Source: Podocnemis expansa
Lineage: Eukaryota > Chordata > Testudines > Podocnemididae
Assembly (NCBI GenBank): GCA_007922195.1
Contig: ML682024.1
Span: 4,241,207-4,305,206, forward strand
Direction of reading: 5' to 3'
Length of the DNA stretch: 64,000 bases
Shown here: in pieces, positions 51,775 through 64,000 of the stretch
Layout of the letters: every line of letters starts with the position of its first letter
Position numbering within the stretch: position 1 is the stretch's first letter
Position numbers and translations under genes: made by a program
The notes under the pieces: model-generated
What the model was told of the DNA's origin: nothing
The model's input: the letters and a program-made list of their open reading frames with translations, nothing else
Database searches by the model: none

Positions 51775-52330
51775 AGAACCCAGGAGTCCAGGCTCCCTCG
51801 ATTCTCCTGCTCTAACCACTAGACCCCCATTCCAGTCCCTTCTCAGAGCCACAGAAGGGACCCAGGAGTCCTGGCTCCCTCAACCCTCCTGCTCTAACTG
51901 CTAGACCCCCACCTCACTCCCTTCTCAGAGCCACAGAAGGGACCCAGGAGTCCTGGCTCCCTAGACCCTCCTGCTCTAACCACTAGACCCCCACACCAGT
52001 CCCTTCTCAGAGNNNNNNNNNNCCCTCCTGCTCTAACCACTAGACCCCCACACCAGTCCCTTCTCAGAGCCACAGAAGGGACCCAGGAGTCCTGGCTCCC
52101 TCGACCCTTCTGCTCTAACCACTAGGCACCCACACCAGTCCCTTCTCAGAGCCACAGAAGGGCCCCAGGAGTCCTGGCTCCCATGACCCTCCTGCTCTAA
52201 CCACTAGGCACCCACACCTCTCCCTTCTCAGAGCCACAGAAGGGACCCAGGAGTCCTGGCTCCCATGACCCTCCTGCTCTAATCACTAGAGCCCCCTTTG
52301 CCTTCTCAGAGCCAGGGAAAGAACCCGGGA
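51775..52330 (-). repeat. 82-bp tandem array of tRNA-like monomers (reverse orientation)
   Basis: 'CAGAGCCACAGAAGGGACCC' starts at 51844, 51926, 52065, 52147 and 52229 (a divergent one at 52307), with exact 82-bp steps wherever sequence is complete. Each unit contains 'CTCTAACCACTAGACCCCCA', the reverse of the CTAGTGGTTAGAG core. About seven units are present, including the gapped one. Confidence 0.9.
52013..52022. other. Assembly gap (10 N)
   Basis: Ten Ns interrupt the 82-bp array. The array phase shows that the true missing length is 35 bp or 35 plus a multiple of 82, not 10. Confidence 0.95.
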
Positions 52331-52373
52331 TCCTGGGTCCCCACTCCATCCCTTGCAAGGGATCTCTGCCTAA

Positions 52374-52505
52374 AACAAGCAAGGAGTCCTGTGGCACTTA
52401 AAGACTAACACATTTACTGCATGAGCTTTCATGGGAGAAAATCCCACTTAAGAGCCACAGGACTCCTTCTTTGTTTTGCTGAACTAGACTAATATGGCTA
52501 CTCCT
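52374..52505. mobile_element. Palindromic 'GGAGTCCTGTGGCACTT' element
   Basis: Left arm 'GCAAGGAGTCCTGTGGCACT', right arm 'GAGCCACAGGACTCCTTC', central 'CATGAGCTTTCATGGG', right end 'AACTAGACTAATATGGCTAC'. Same architecture as 45075-45207. It ends about 90 bp before the TREX2 start and may overlap its promoter or 5'UTR intron. Confidence 0.75.
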
Positions 52506-52594
52506 TGGAAACTGTATAAAACAGACCTTGGGGCGGGCTCCCCAGATGCTGCCACATTGCCTGTTTCCACTCACATGCCTCTTCCCTCCCAGCC

Positions 52595-53260
52595 ATGCAG
52601 GCCCCCCGGGATTTCCAAACCTTCGTCTTCCTTGACTTGGAGACCACCGGCCTGCCGCAGGACCGGCCCCGCGTCGCCGAGCTCTGCCTCTTTGCCATCC
52701 ACCGCAGCTCCCTTCTGCAGAACATTGCACTGGATGCCACTGGCACCCCTCAGCTGCCCCGCATCCTGGACCAGTTGACCCTCTGTGTGGACCCCCTCCA
52801 GCCTTTCACCCCAGAAGCCTCCAACATCACAGGGTTGAGCCAGCAGGGCCTTGAGAAGAATGGCAAGCAAGGGCTGAACCAGGCTGTGGCTCAGGCCCTG
52901 GGTGGGTTCTTAGCCCGCCAAGCACACCCTCTCTGCCTGGTGGCCCACAACGGCTTTGGCTACGATTTCCCTCTGCTGCGGACAGAGCTGGCACGAGTGA
53001 AGGCTGAAATGCCCCCTGGAAGCTGCTGCCTGGACACCCTGCAGGCCATGAAGGAGCTGGGCCTGGGGAGTCAGGGGCGGTATGGGCTCGGGGCACTTTT
53101 CCAGGGGCTCTTTGGGAGGAAGCCTGATGGGGCACACTCAGCTGAGGGAGACGTCCGCACCCTCATTGCCATTTTCCTTGCCAGGGCACCACAGCTGATG
53201 GGCTGGGCCGCAGGGAAGGCCCGGGCCTGGAGGGACATACCCCCAATGTACCCCCAGTGA
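52595..53260 (+). CDS. TREX2: TREX2, three-prime repair exonuclease 2
   Basis: DEDDh-family 3'-5' DNA exonuclease that acts as a dimer in the nucleus (family knowledge). Single open frame of 221 residues; the ATG follows an acceptor-like CCTCCCAG, as expected for an intron in the 5'UTR. Exo I FVFLDLETTGLP (Asp14, Glu16), Exo II LVAHNGFGYDFPLL (Asp124) and Exo III HSAEGD (His181, Asp186) are all present. Length and the absence of a long hydrophobic C-terminal tail separate it from TREX1; the end DIPPMYPQ resembles the IEPMY end region of human TREX2. It lies head to head with EMD across the 82-bp array and tail to tail with SYP. Confidence 0.95.
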   Translation: MQAPRDFQTFVFLDLETTGLPQDRPRVAELCLFAIHRSSLLQNIALDATGTPQLPRILDQLTLCVDPLQPFTPEASNITGLSQQGLEKNGKQGLNQAVAQALGGFLARQAHPLCLVAHNGFGYDFPLLRTELARVKAEMPPGSCCLDTLQAMKELGLGSQGRYGLGALFQGLFGRKPDGAHSAEGDVRTLIAIFLARAPQLMGWAAGKARAWRDIPPMYPQ

Positions 53261-53475
53261 CTGCCAGGAGGCCTGGGTTCTAGTTCCAGCTTTGGCAGAG
53301 GAGTGGCGGCTAGTGGTCAGTGAGGGAGGTGGGGGACAGGGAGCCCAGCTTTTTGGGTTTTCTCTTTCAGTTCATTAGATCACACAGTGAGTCTGGGATT
53401 TGTTAATGAAATCACTGAGTGACTGATTTTAATGGGGTGTAAATTATCTCTGTCTCCCCCCTTGTATTTACTGCT

Positions 53476-53481
53476 AATAAA
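53476..53481 (+). terminator. TREX2: TREX2 poly(A) signal (AATAAA)
   Basis: AATAAA 216 bp after the stop, followed by TTTGCTGAGTC and TTTGTGTAGGGTTTG (GT-rich). The 3'UTR between (53261-53500) begins with a tRNA-like repeat copy at 53268-53330. Confidence 0.8.
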
Positions 53482-53574
53482 TCAGGCTGTGAACTGGATG
53501 CTTTGCTGAGTCAATCCTTTGTGTAGGGTTTGGGGCCCTTGGGGAAAACAGGGTGCCCTGGCTAAACAGCCCCT

Positions 53575-53665
53575 GTGCTGCACTCCAGAGGTGACTGCAT
53601 CTCAGCACTGGGCAAAGCTCCCTGCATAAACAGCCTCTGCACCTCACCTCAGAGCCAGGTGAAAC
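53575..53665 (+). repeat. Interspersed 'GAGGTGACTGCATCTCA' repeat copy
   Basis: 'CCAGAGGTGACTGCATCTCA' then 'GCACTGGGCAAAGC', matching the family at 1893 and 21885. Confidence 0.6.
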
Positions 53666-53763
53666 ACTGCAGTATAAACAGGTCCCACCCTAGAAGCAGC
53701 CAAGTCACAGCCCTGGAAATCAGCCCATCAAAGCATTGTCTTATTTTTTTCCCGCTTTCTCTT

Positions 53764-55093
53764 TTTATTTGTTTTTTATTACTTTTATTCTCTGTTATTC
53801 TGGGGTACAGTGAAGGGGAGGGGTCAGGGGTGGAACTTCAGTTTGTATTATTTTGTCCTTGTCTTTACCTTGGTGACATCCATTTTCTTTCTTTTTTTCT
53901 TTTCTTTTTTTTTTTTTTTTTCTGAGACAAGAGGAAAAATAAATCTCACAATACTGAGCAAGGGGCCTGAATAAACGAACCGAAACTCACGATCACAGCA
54001 CGAATTGGCGCACAAACATGGAGTATAGAGCTATATAGGCGGTGCTACGGTGGGGGGGGGTGCCTCCAGGGATGGGGTGGAGGGGTTGGATGGGGAGAAA
54101 GTGGCAAGAAAGGATAGTTGCATGGGGATGGAGGGATAAAAAAGGGGTGTGTATGGGAACATAGGTGGGGCCTGTGGAACAGGTGGCTGGGCTGCATGGG
54201 GAAGACAGGTATGGTACTGGAGAGCTAGATTACATGGGGGTGGCCCATGGATAGACAGAGGAACAGGTAGGTGGGTGGGGAAGGGACAGATGTATAGTTG
54301 GCTATATAGATAGGCTGTCCCTGGATACCTGGGTTTCTCCCCACCTTCCTCACACCCCCTCGCATGGAAATTTGGGTATCATAGAAAGGACCCAGCCCTG
54401 CCCTCACTGCCAAAAGGGCATGCAGAAGTTGAAGGGTGCTGATGCCTCCCCCACTTCCTAGCGTCCCCCTGAGCAGGCAATGCCCCCCCCCAGTGAGGAA
54501 TGGGGGGGATGCAAGCCTTAAATCACCCCCTTCAACTCCCCAGTTCTAGGGATATTCCCCACTCATTATCCCCTAAAACATGCTGGAATCCCCCAACTGT
54601 CCCCCCAGCTGCACAAGCCCCTCCCAAAGCCCCAGAACCCCAAATGCCCAGAATCCCCAAGTTGCCCCCCAGCCACCAGATGAGATTTGAACCTCTGACC
54701 CCTCCCTATCACTTGGGTGGCACCAGTGTCCCAGCTATCTACAGTCAGGAATGAGGTGGGAGGAAGGGGGCAGAGGGGAGATACTGGGGGATGTAGGGGG
54801 CAACACAGCTATCAAGTTGGAGTGGGAAGCAGGGAGGTGTGGAGGTACACAACCATCTGGTGTTGGGGGTGGAAGGGGCAGGAAGCTGGGGTGGTGGGGG
54901 CAGTGGGGAAGGTGGGGGCACATAGCTATCTAGAGTTGTATTTTCTCATATATATATATATAATATATATAAACAGCACAAACATCTACATTCATCCTGG
55001 GGTCTCCCTGCCAGCCCCCCACACGAGGGGGCATGGGAGAGTGGGGTGGGATGGGCGGCTCCTCCTCACGATGCCCCCTGCTGGGTGAGAGAC
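53764..55093 (-). other. SYP: Proposed SYP 3'UTR exon
   Basis: On the minus strand a strong acceptor (TTTCTCTCTTCCCTTAG) at 55094 opens a non-coding block. It runs through an AT-repeat (about 54950-54970) to three TTTATT (AATAAA, minus) words at 53764, 53775 and 53784. The matching donor GTAAGT lies just after the SYP stop. The block shows no coding frame on the minus strand. The exon and its end are inferred. Confidence 0.5.
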
Positions 55094-57344
55094 CTAAGGG
55101 AAGAGAGAAACAGTGGGTGGGAAGGGTAATTAGTAACACAATACGTAATCCTCAGCTGGCCAGGGACCCGCATCCTGGATGCACCCCCACCCCTCCAATG
55201 CTCTTTGCTCACTGGGCTCTGGAAGGGGAGCAGTGCTTCACTGATTTGCACCCAGGTCCCCCAAAGAAATTCAGGATTCTAAAACAACCCCTATCTGCAG
55301 TGCCATCCCCATTCCTTGGAAGGGGGTCCATCTGGGGCTGGACTGCCACCCGCTCCCCCCCCCATTATAGCACCCCAGCAAAGGGCACAAGATCCATATA
55401 TAAACAGTGCCCATCCCCCACCAGAGTGATGCCGGCATCTCAGCATCATCCTGCTCTTTTTAGCCCCTTTTGCTCTCCAAGTGACCTGCTACCCAGTGAT
55501 CTCTACCCACAGGCAACTGTTCTGGGGGAGGGCCTGGCCTGTTGACTGGGTGGCTGTGGATCGGGACTGGGGACTTTTGTTGCCTGCCCCCAAGAATCAG
55601 GCCAGTACAGGAACAAACCATTATGGTTCCACCCTTGCTAACGCTACCATGGACTCCTTGAAGGGCCAAGATTGTGAATTCAAGAACTGCCTCAGGCCAC
55701 AAGCCAGCCCTTTGCCCCTGCCTGGCTCTTGAGTTGTTGAAAAAGTAGCTGGTGGCTGTTCCCAGCCTCTCTGTGAGCAGATACAGCAGGAAAAAGAAAG
55801 AAGTGAATCAAGAGAGAAGTGACTCAAACATCATGAGGAAGTAACGTCTGTGGGGACTCTACACAATACAGCTCTGAGCAAAGTATTGTAAACGTCAGGC
55901 TCAGCCTCTTGTTAATCAAGTGAAGAAGCAGTAAGCATGGCTATGTCAGAGATGCAGCTAGGCTGAGAGGCAGGGAACAAAAGAGAGTGAAATAAAGGAG
56001 TGTGTTTACAAGGATGCTTGATCCGAGTTGGGTAATCAGCACAGTCACTGATCAATCGGGTCAAGGATGAGTTCAGCCATAGGCCCTTTGACCCTATTGT
56101 GCATGTTAAGAGCTCAGAAATGGATGACCTGGGCGTGGCAAAAGAGGGTCAGCTGGATCTGTTGGCACAGCGGTGGGACAGTAGGAAGGGTGGGAAGATT
56201 CCAAAGCAGACTGATGACTGGCACCCAAAATGATTGGGGCCACTGCATAGTTTATAAATAATTGTTTCAAGCCAGAGAGAAAAGGCCAATGCAGCTGGGA
56301 AGAGCTGCCCTCAACCCCAGATGGAAGCAAGAGGAAATACAGTGAACCTGGCCAACTGAGAGCAACAGATTCTTGAAGCAGCTTTGCATGGTTAAAATGT
56401 GTGGACAGGACAGATCGTGCATGAATCTTTAAATGGATGTTGTAGCTGTGGGTGATACACACTGATGAGCGAACTGCAGAAGGCAGTCATTAAGTGAAGC
56501 AAACTGGCCAAAAAACAGGCCTAGAAGGTTGCACCAACAGCTGGAGCCCAGCTTGTCTTACACAAATTCCTCAGACAAGGCATGGGTGATAAAGGGCTGG
56601 AAAAAGCAGCTCTGGTCACAAGGATCCCTTGTTCTCTAGCTGGATGGTAGGCAAGATCAACTCTCCCTTTGGCTGGATATTTTGAACCTTCATGCAGCCT
56701 GGCCCAAGCTAGCAACTCCAAGGAGAGGAACCAACTCAGACCATGCCGCAGAAATGAGGTCAACCAGCCTGGCCCCTTCCCTAAAGCCAAAGGCAAGCAG
56801 AAAGGGGAAGAATGAGGCTCTGAGCCATCCACCCAAGACCCCTGCTGGTGATGCCAAAAACCCATCTCAGACAGAAGACATTCAAGTTGTTTATCTCCTA
56901 GCATGTCAGCTGGGCCACTAATGCCAGGAAAAGACTGCTGTATCTGTCAGCTATGCATTCATTCACATCATTGACTTCTGCTGTGAACTGTTCTAACCGT
57001 GGAGAGCCAAGGTGGAAAGAGCTGACACAGGCAGAACATTGAAGTGTTACAAAATGTAAACCAAGACAGCTGGCAACTTTGGGAAGTTCATATCTTTTGC
57101 AAATATATTTTTCATAGGCATGATGAGGGGCTCATTAAAACTGGACAATGTCGATCTGAAACTAGGTTCCCGACTAGTTAAAGAGTGTCCAGGCTGGTGC
57201 TTGGGCAGTAAAGACTGTTGTTCCTGGGCACATCTTGGTTTTGAAGCAGGTGCTGATCAAGATTGTGGGAAAGTTGCTCTGAAATGTAACAGATTCTGCT
57301 TGTCTGCGAAATGTTCCACCATTCACAATGGTTTCCTATAGTCT

Positions 57345-57555
57345 TGCAAACTCTAGGCTGGAAATAAGGTGTACGTTTCTAATTCACCATCAGAACAATG
57401 TCCTCAGTGTTGTGGTGGATTCTCCATCACTGGCAGTTCCGAAATCAAGCCAGGATAGGTTCTAAAAAGGAGTTGGGAGAAGTCTTGAGGCCTGTGTTAT
57501 ACAGGAGGTCAGACTAGATGATTACAGTGGTCCCTTCTGAGACTCTGTAACAGAC
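57345..57555 (+). mobile_element. CR1 LINE 3' end
   Basis: 'GTGGTGGATTCTCCATCACT', 'CCTGTGTTATACAGGAGGTC' and 'AGACTAGATGATTACAGTGG' are hallmark CR1 3'-end words in order. The element is 5'-truncated. It lies between the SYP coding exons and the proposed 3'UTR exon. The remainder of 55100-57340 shows nothing I can name. Confidence 0.85.
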
Positions 57556-58219
57556 TCAAAGAAGCACCAGTTTATAAATTTATCTGTGGAACTCCTTACC
57601 TCATAATTTTTATACCTGGAGGTTTTACTAGAGGTCAGTTTAGAGCCAAGGAAGGAGGAGAATGGACCCAGGAACTACATAGGAGAACAGAGTAGATGAA
57701 TCTACAAATATAAATCATGGAGAAGTAAATTAAAGGGCTGATCCATTGTGAAGAAGATCTTAGTGAGCTGGTGTGTGTATAACTGATCAAACTACTCATG
57801 ATTTAGCTCTGGATTGTTTTTCTTCTATTGTGTTTAGCAACTCCAGATTAGATAAGCAATCAGCGCAACCGAGGGTAATAGTAAAGGCATCTCTTAATCA
57901 CAAAATCTAAACAAAGCTCCTTTTTCAAATAGTGATTGAGCATGAGTGTTATTTGCCCCTGTGATTGTGTTATTTGATTCTAGAAACCTAGGTGACTGTA
58001 TCGCTCAGTTGTCTACTGAATATTAGCCACTATGTTTGCCTTCTTATATCTTAATTGCTGTTGTTAAGTGTAGCTAATAAAGCTCAATAAAATTAAATTC
58101 AACACTCAATTTTTTTCTTTAGCCAAACAATCAACACTGAAAGAATAATGAGAAAGGGGATCCTGGTAATTAGTTAACAGGAAGATTGGCAGAATCAAAA
58201 TTTTTAAAAATAATTCTGA

Positions 58220-58600
58220 GGGACCATCTTAATCGTTATTTTTAAGCCTTTTTTATTTTTGCCTATTTAAATTTTCACAGCTGTATGAAATTATGGGTTT
58301 TAAGCAGTTTTTAAAACCAATTTAAATGTCCACAGCTAAAATTATGGGTTTTAAACATTTGCATTTTTAATTGTATTGATTTACATTTTAATAGTCATGC
58401 CCAAATATAGGTGTCAAGCATTTTTTTTTTAATTTTCACCAATTTAAATTTTCACAGCTATCCAAATTTATGGGTTTTAAGCCCACTTTTTATTTTTACA
58501 CATTTAAATGTGCACTATTCAAATGATGGGTTTTAAGTATTTTTTTCAATTTTCAGCAATTTAAATTTTCACTGCTATGCTAATGTACAGGTGTTTTTAT
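58220..58600. repeat. AT-rich ~60-bp tandem repeat
   Basis: About six units with 'AATTTAAATTTTCACAGCTA' and 'ATTATGGGTTTTAAGC', starting the second word near 58293, 58344, 58405, 58470, 58528 and 58588. Confidence 0.85.
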
Positions 58601-58647
58601 TTATTAATTATTATTATTATTATTATTATCATCATCATCATCATCAC
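58590..58647. repeat. (ATT)n(ATC)n microsatellite
   Basis: TTTATTTATTAA, then (TTA)n, then (TCA)n. It directly follows the 60-bp array. Confidence 0.95.
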
Positions 58648-59712
58648 AGTTGCAGGAAATTATGGGGCCATGTCAGAAAATGCAGGGGGAGGTGGTGTAG
58701 AGACAATACATATTTAATGACAGCAGATACTGAGATTTAAAAATATAAGATTTTATAACTGTGGAAGCAGCTATTTGTCAACATTGCATGTCAAAATATA
58801 TCAGGTAAACAATAAATCAAATTTGTTCTCAAGCAGCATTTATCTTACTTTGCCTATGTATGTATTTTGACTATTGATGGACTTCTTTTTATCAATTTGT
58901 CTGTCTCTGGGAGAGCTTCCAGACATCTCCACTGTGAACATCTAGCCTGAATGCCTGCATCACACGGGCCACAGAATGGCCCCTGAATCCTTCCCAGAGC
59001 CGATCTTTGGGGAAAAGTCCCAGCTTGATTGAAAAACTGCTGGAAAGGCACTATCCACTGTGCCCCTTAGTCAATTGCTCCAGTGGTGAATGACTTTCGC
59101 CATTAAAAACTGATGCCTTATTTCTGGGTTGAGTTTGTCCAGCTTTGACTTCCAGCCATTTGATTGGGTTAGACCTTTGTCAACTGGAGTGACAAGCCTG
59201 TTATCAAATATTCATTCCCCTTGGACATGCTTCTAGATTGGCATCCCATCTCCCCTTCACCATCTCTTTGTTTAGATAAAAAGAGCAACGTCCTGGAATC
59301 TCTCACTCTCAAGCAGGCTTTCTAACCCTTGAATTATTTTCATGGCTCTTTCCCACGCCTTCCCCTCTTGATTCACATCCTCCTCGAATTGCAAGCACCA
59401 GAGCCAGACAGGATCCCAGCAGTGATCATACCAGGCCCAGATCCAGAGGCCCAATCACTTCTCTGCTCCAACTCAAGATTCCCCTGTTTATATACCCCAC
59501 GATCGCCCAGGTATTTTGAAGCCCCAATGTCACATGGAGAGCTCACATCCAGTTGATTTTCCTGCACAGCCCCTCAAATCATTTCAAGCGTCAGTACTTC
59601 CCAGTATAGATAGACTGTGACCTTGTCCTGTTTCCCTTGTCCCCATCTTTCTTTGGTGGCACACAATGGATACTCCTCTAAGAGCACCCCCTCCCTGCAT
59701 CCCAGCCCCCCA

Positions 59713-59719
59713 ACTTACC
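59713..59719 (-). other. SYP: Splice donor just after the SYP stop codon
   Basis: Minus-strand sequence TAG-GCGG|GTAAGTTGG: a consensus donor four bases after the stop. It implies an intron in the 3'UTR. Because the junction is so near the stop it should not trigger nonsense-mediated decay. Confidence 0.6.
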
Positions 59720-59722
59720 CGC

Positions 59723-63537
<3,815 letters not shown>

Positions 63538-63624
63538 CTGTAGATCAAGGCAGAGATCGAGGGGAATGGGACAGGGGGTGAGATGAAAACATCTGACTTC
63601 CCATTTCTTCCTCACCTCCCCCTT

Positions 63625-63725
63625 TGTGTCTTTTCCCCTCCCCTCTCTGAGCCAGGGAAAGAATCCAGGTGTCCTAGCTCCCAGCCATTCCTGTCCTAGG
63701 CACTGGACTCCACTCCCCCCACCCC
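63625..63725 (-). repeat. tRNA-like repeat copy (reverse)
   Basis: 'CTCTGAGCCAGGGAAAGAAT', 'CCAGGTGTCCTAGCTCCCAG' and 'CTAGGCACTGGACTCCACTC' match the 82-bp unit at 51775-52330 in the same orientation. The remaining DNA to 64000 shows no exon. Confidence 0.5.
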
Positions 63726-64000
63726 CCGAGAGTACCCAGCAGTGCACGAGATGGTAGTGGGAATTACCACTTCTTATTCAGACACAACATACAGGAAATA
63801 ATTCACCCTGCCAAGTTCCCCTGCCCCCAATCCTTCCCCTGCTTGCACCTCCAAATGTGTCTCGTGGCTTCCAGGATCATGGAACCCCAAACCTTCCTTC
63901 AGCACTCCACATCACTGTGCTGCCAAGCCCCTGTGCCCATCCATGCCTACTCGAGCCCCACAAACCCACTGCACCCAACCCCTTCTTCCTGGAGACCCCC

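Noticed and set aside
51775..52330. Regular repeat array resembling a CRISPR
   Set aside because: Units are contiguous 82-bp tandem repeats with no unique spacers, in a vertebrate genome.

Overview
This is a GC-rich, repeat-rich stretch of a vertebrate nuclear genome, most likely a non-avian reptile. I favour a turtle, with a crocodilian next. The genes are split by GT-AG introns. The encoded proteins are clear orthologues of mammalian ones. The intergenic DNA carries CR1 LINE 3' ends, hAT-type miniature elements with perfect 8-bp target duplications, and tRNA-like repeats built around a 'CTAGTGGTTAGAG ... CTGGGTTCT' core, all typical of archelosaurs as I remember them. Nothing in the window is bacterial, viral or CRISPR-like.

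Layout. 1-6.5 kb: no gene, only degenerate tandem repeats, a (CA)n tract, TG-rich DNA and a hAT element. 6.5-21.6 kb (+): IQSEC2 (ARF guanine-nucleotide exchange factor), 14 coding exons and a 3'UTR, with a decayed copy of its first exon exactly 400 bp downstream and an apparent frameshift in a poly-C tract of the last exon. 22.1-36.6 kb (+): KDM5C (H3K4 demethylase), CpG-island promoter and 27 coding exons that join in frame to 1542 residues. 36.6-44.1 kb: no recognised gene; a ~2.9-kb inverted-repeat-bounded element, a dimeric MITE, antisense CR1 remains and an unassigned CpG island. 44.1-51.2 kb (-): EMD (emerin), six coding exons that join in frame to 223 residues. 51.8-52.3 kb: an 82-bp tandem array containing a 10-N assembly gap. 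52.6-53.5 kb (+): TREX2, single coding exon. 53.8-63.5 kb (-): SYP (synaptophysin), five coding exons; the first coding exon lies beyond the window, and a 3'UTR exon is proposed.

The genes belong to separate pathways: postsynaptic ARF signalling (IQSEC2), chromatin demethylation (KDM5C), inner nuclear membrane (EMD), 3' DNA exonuclease (TREX2) and synaptic vesicle membrane (SYP). All five have human orthologues on the X, but in two distant blocks (Xp11 for IQSEC2, KDM5C and SYP; Xq28 for EMD and TREX2), so their being neighbours here is a notable linkage. KDM5C and EMD converge, as do TREX2 and SYP. Coordinates come from reading splice sites by eye and checking that phases add up; transcript ends are inferred.
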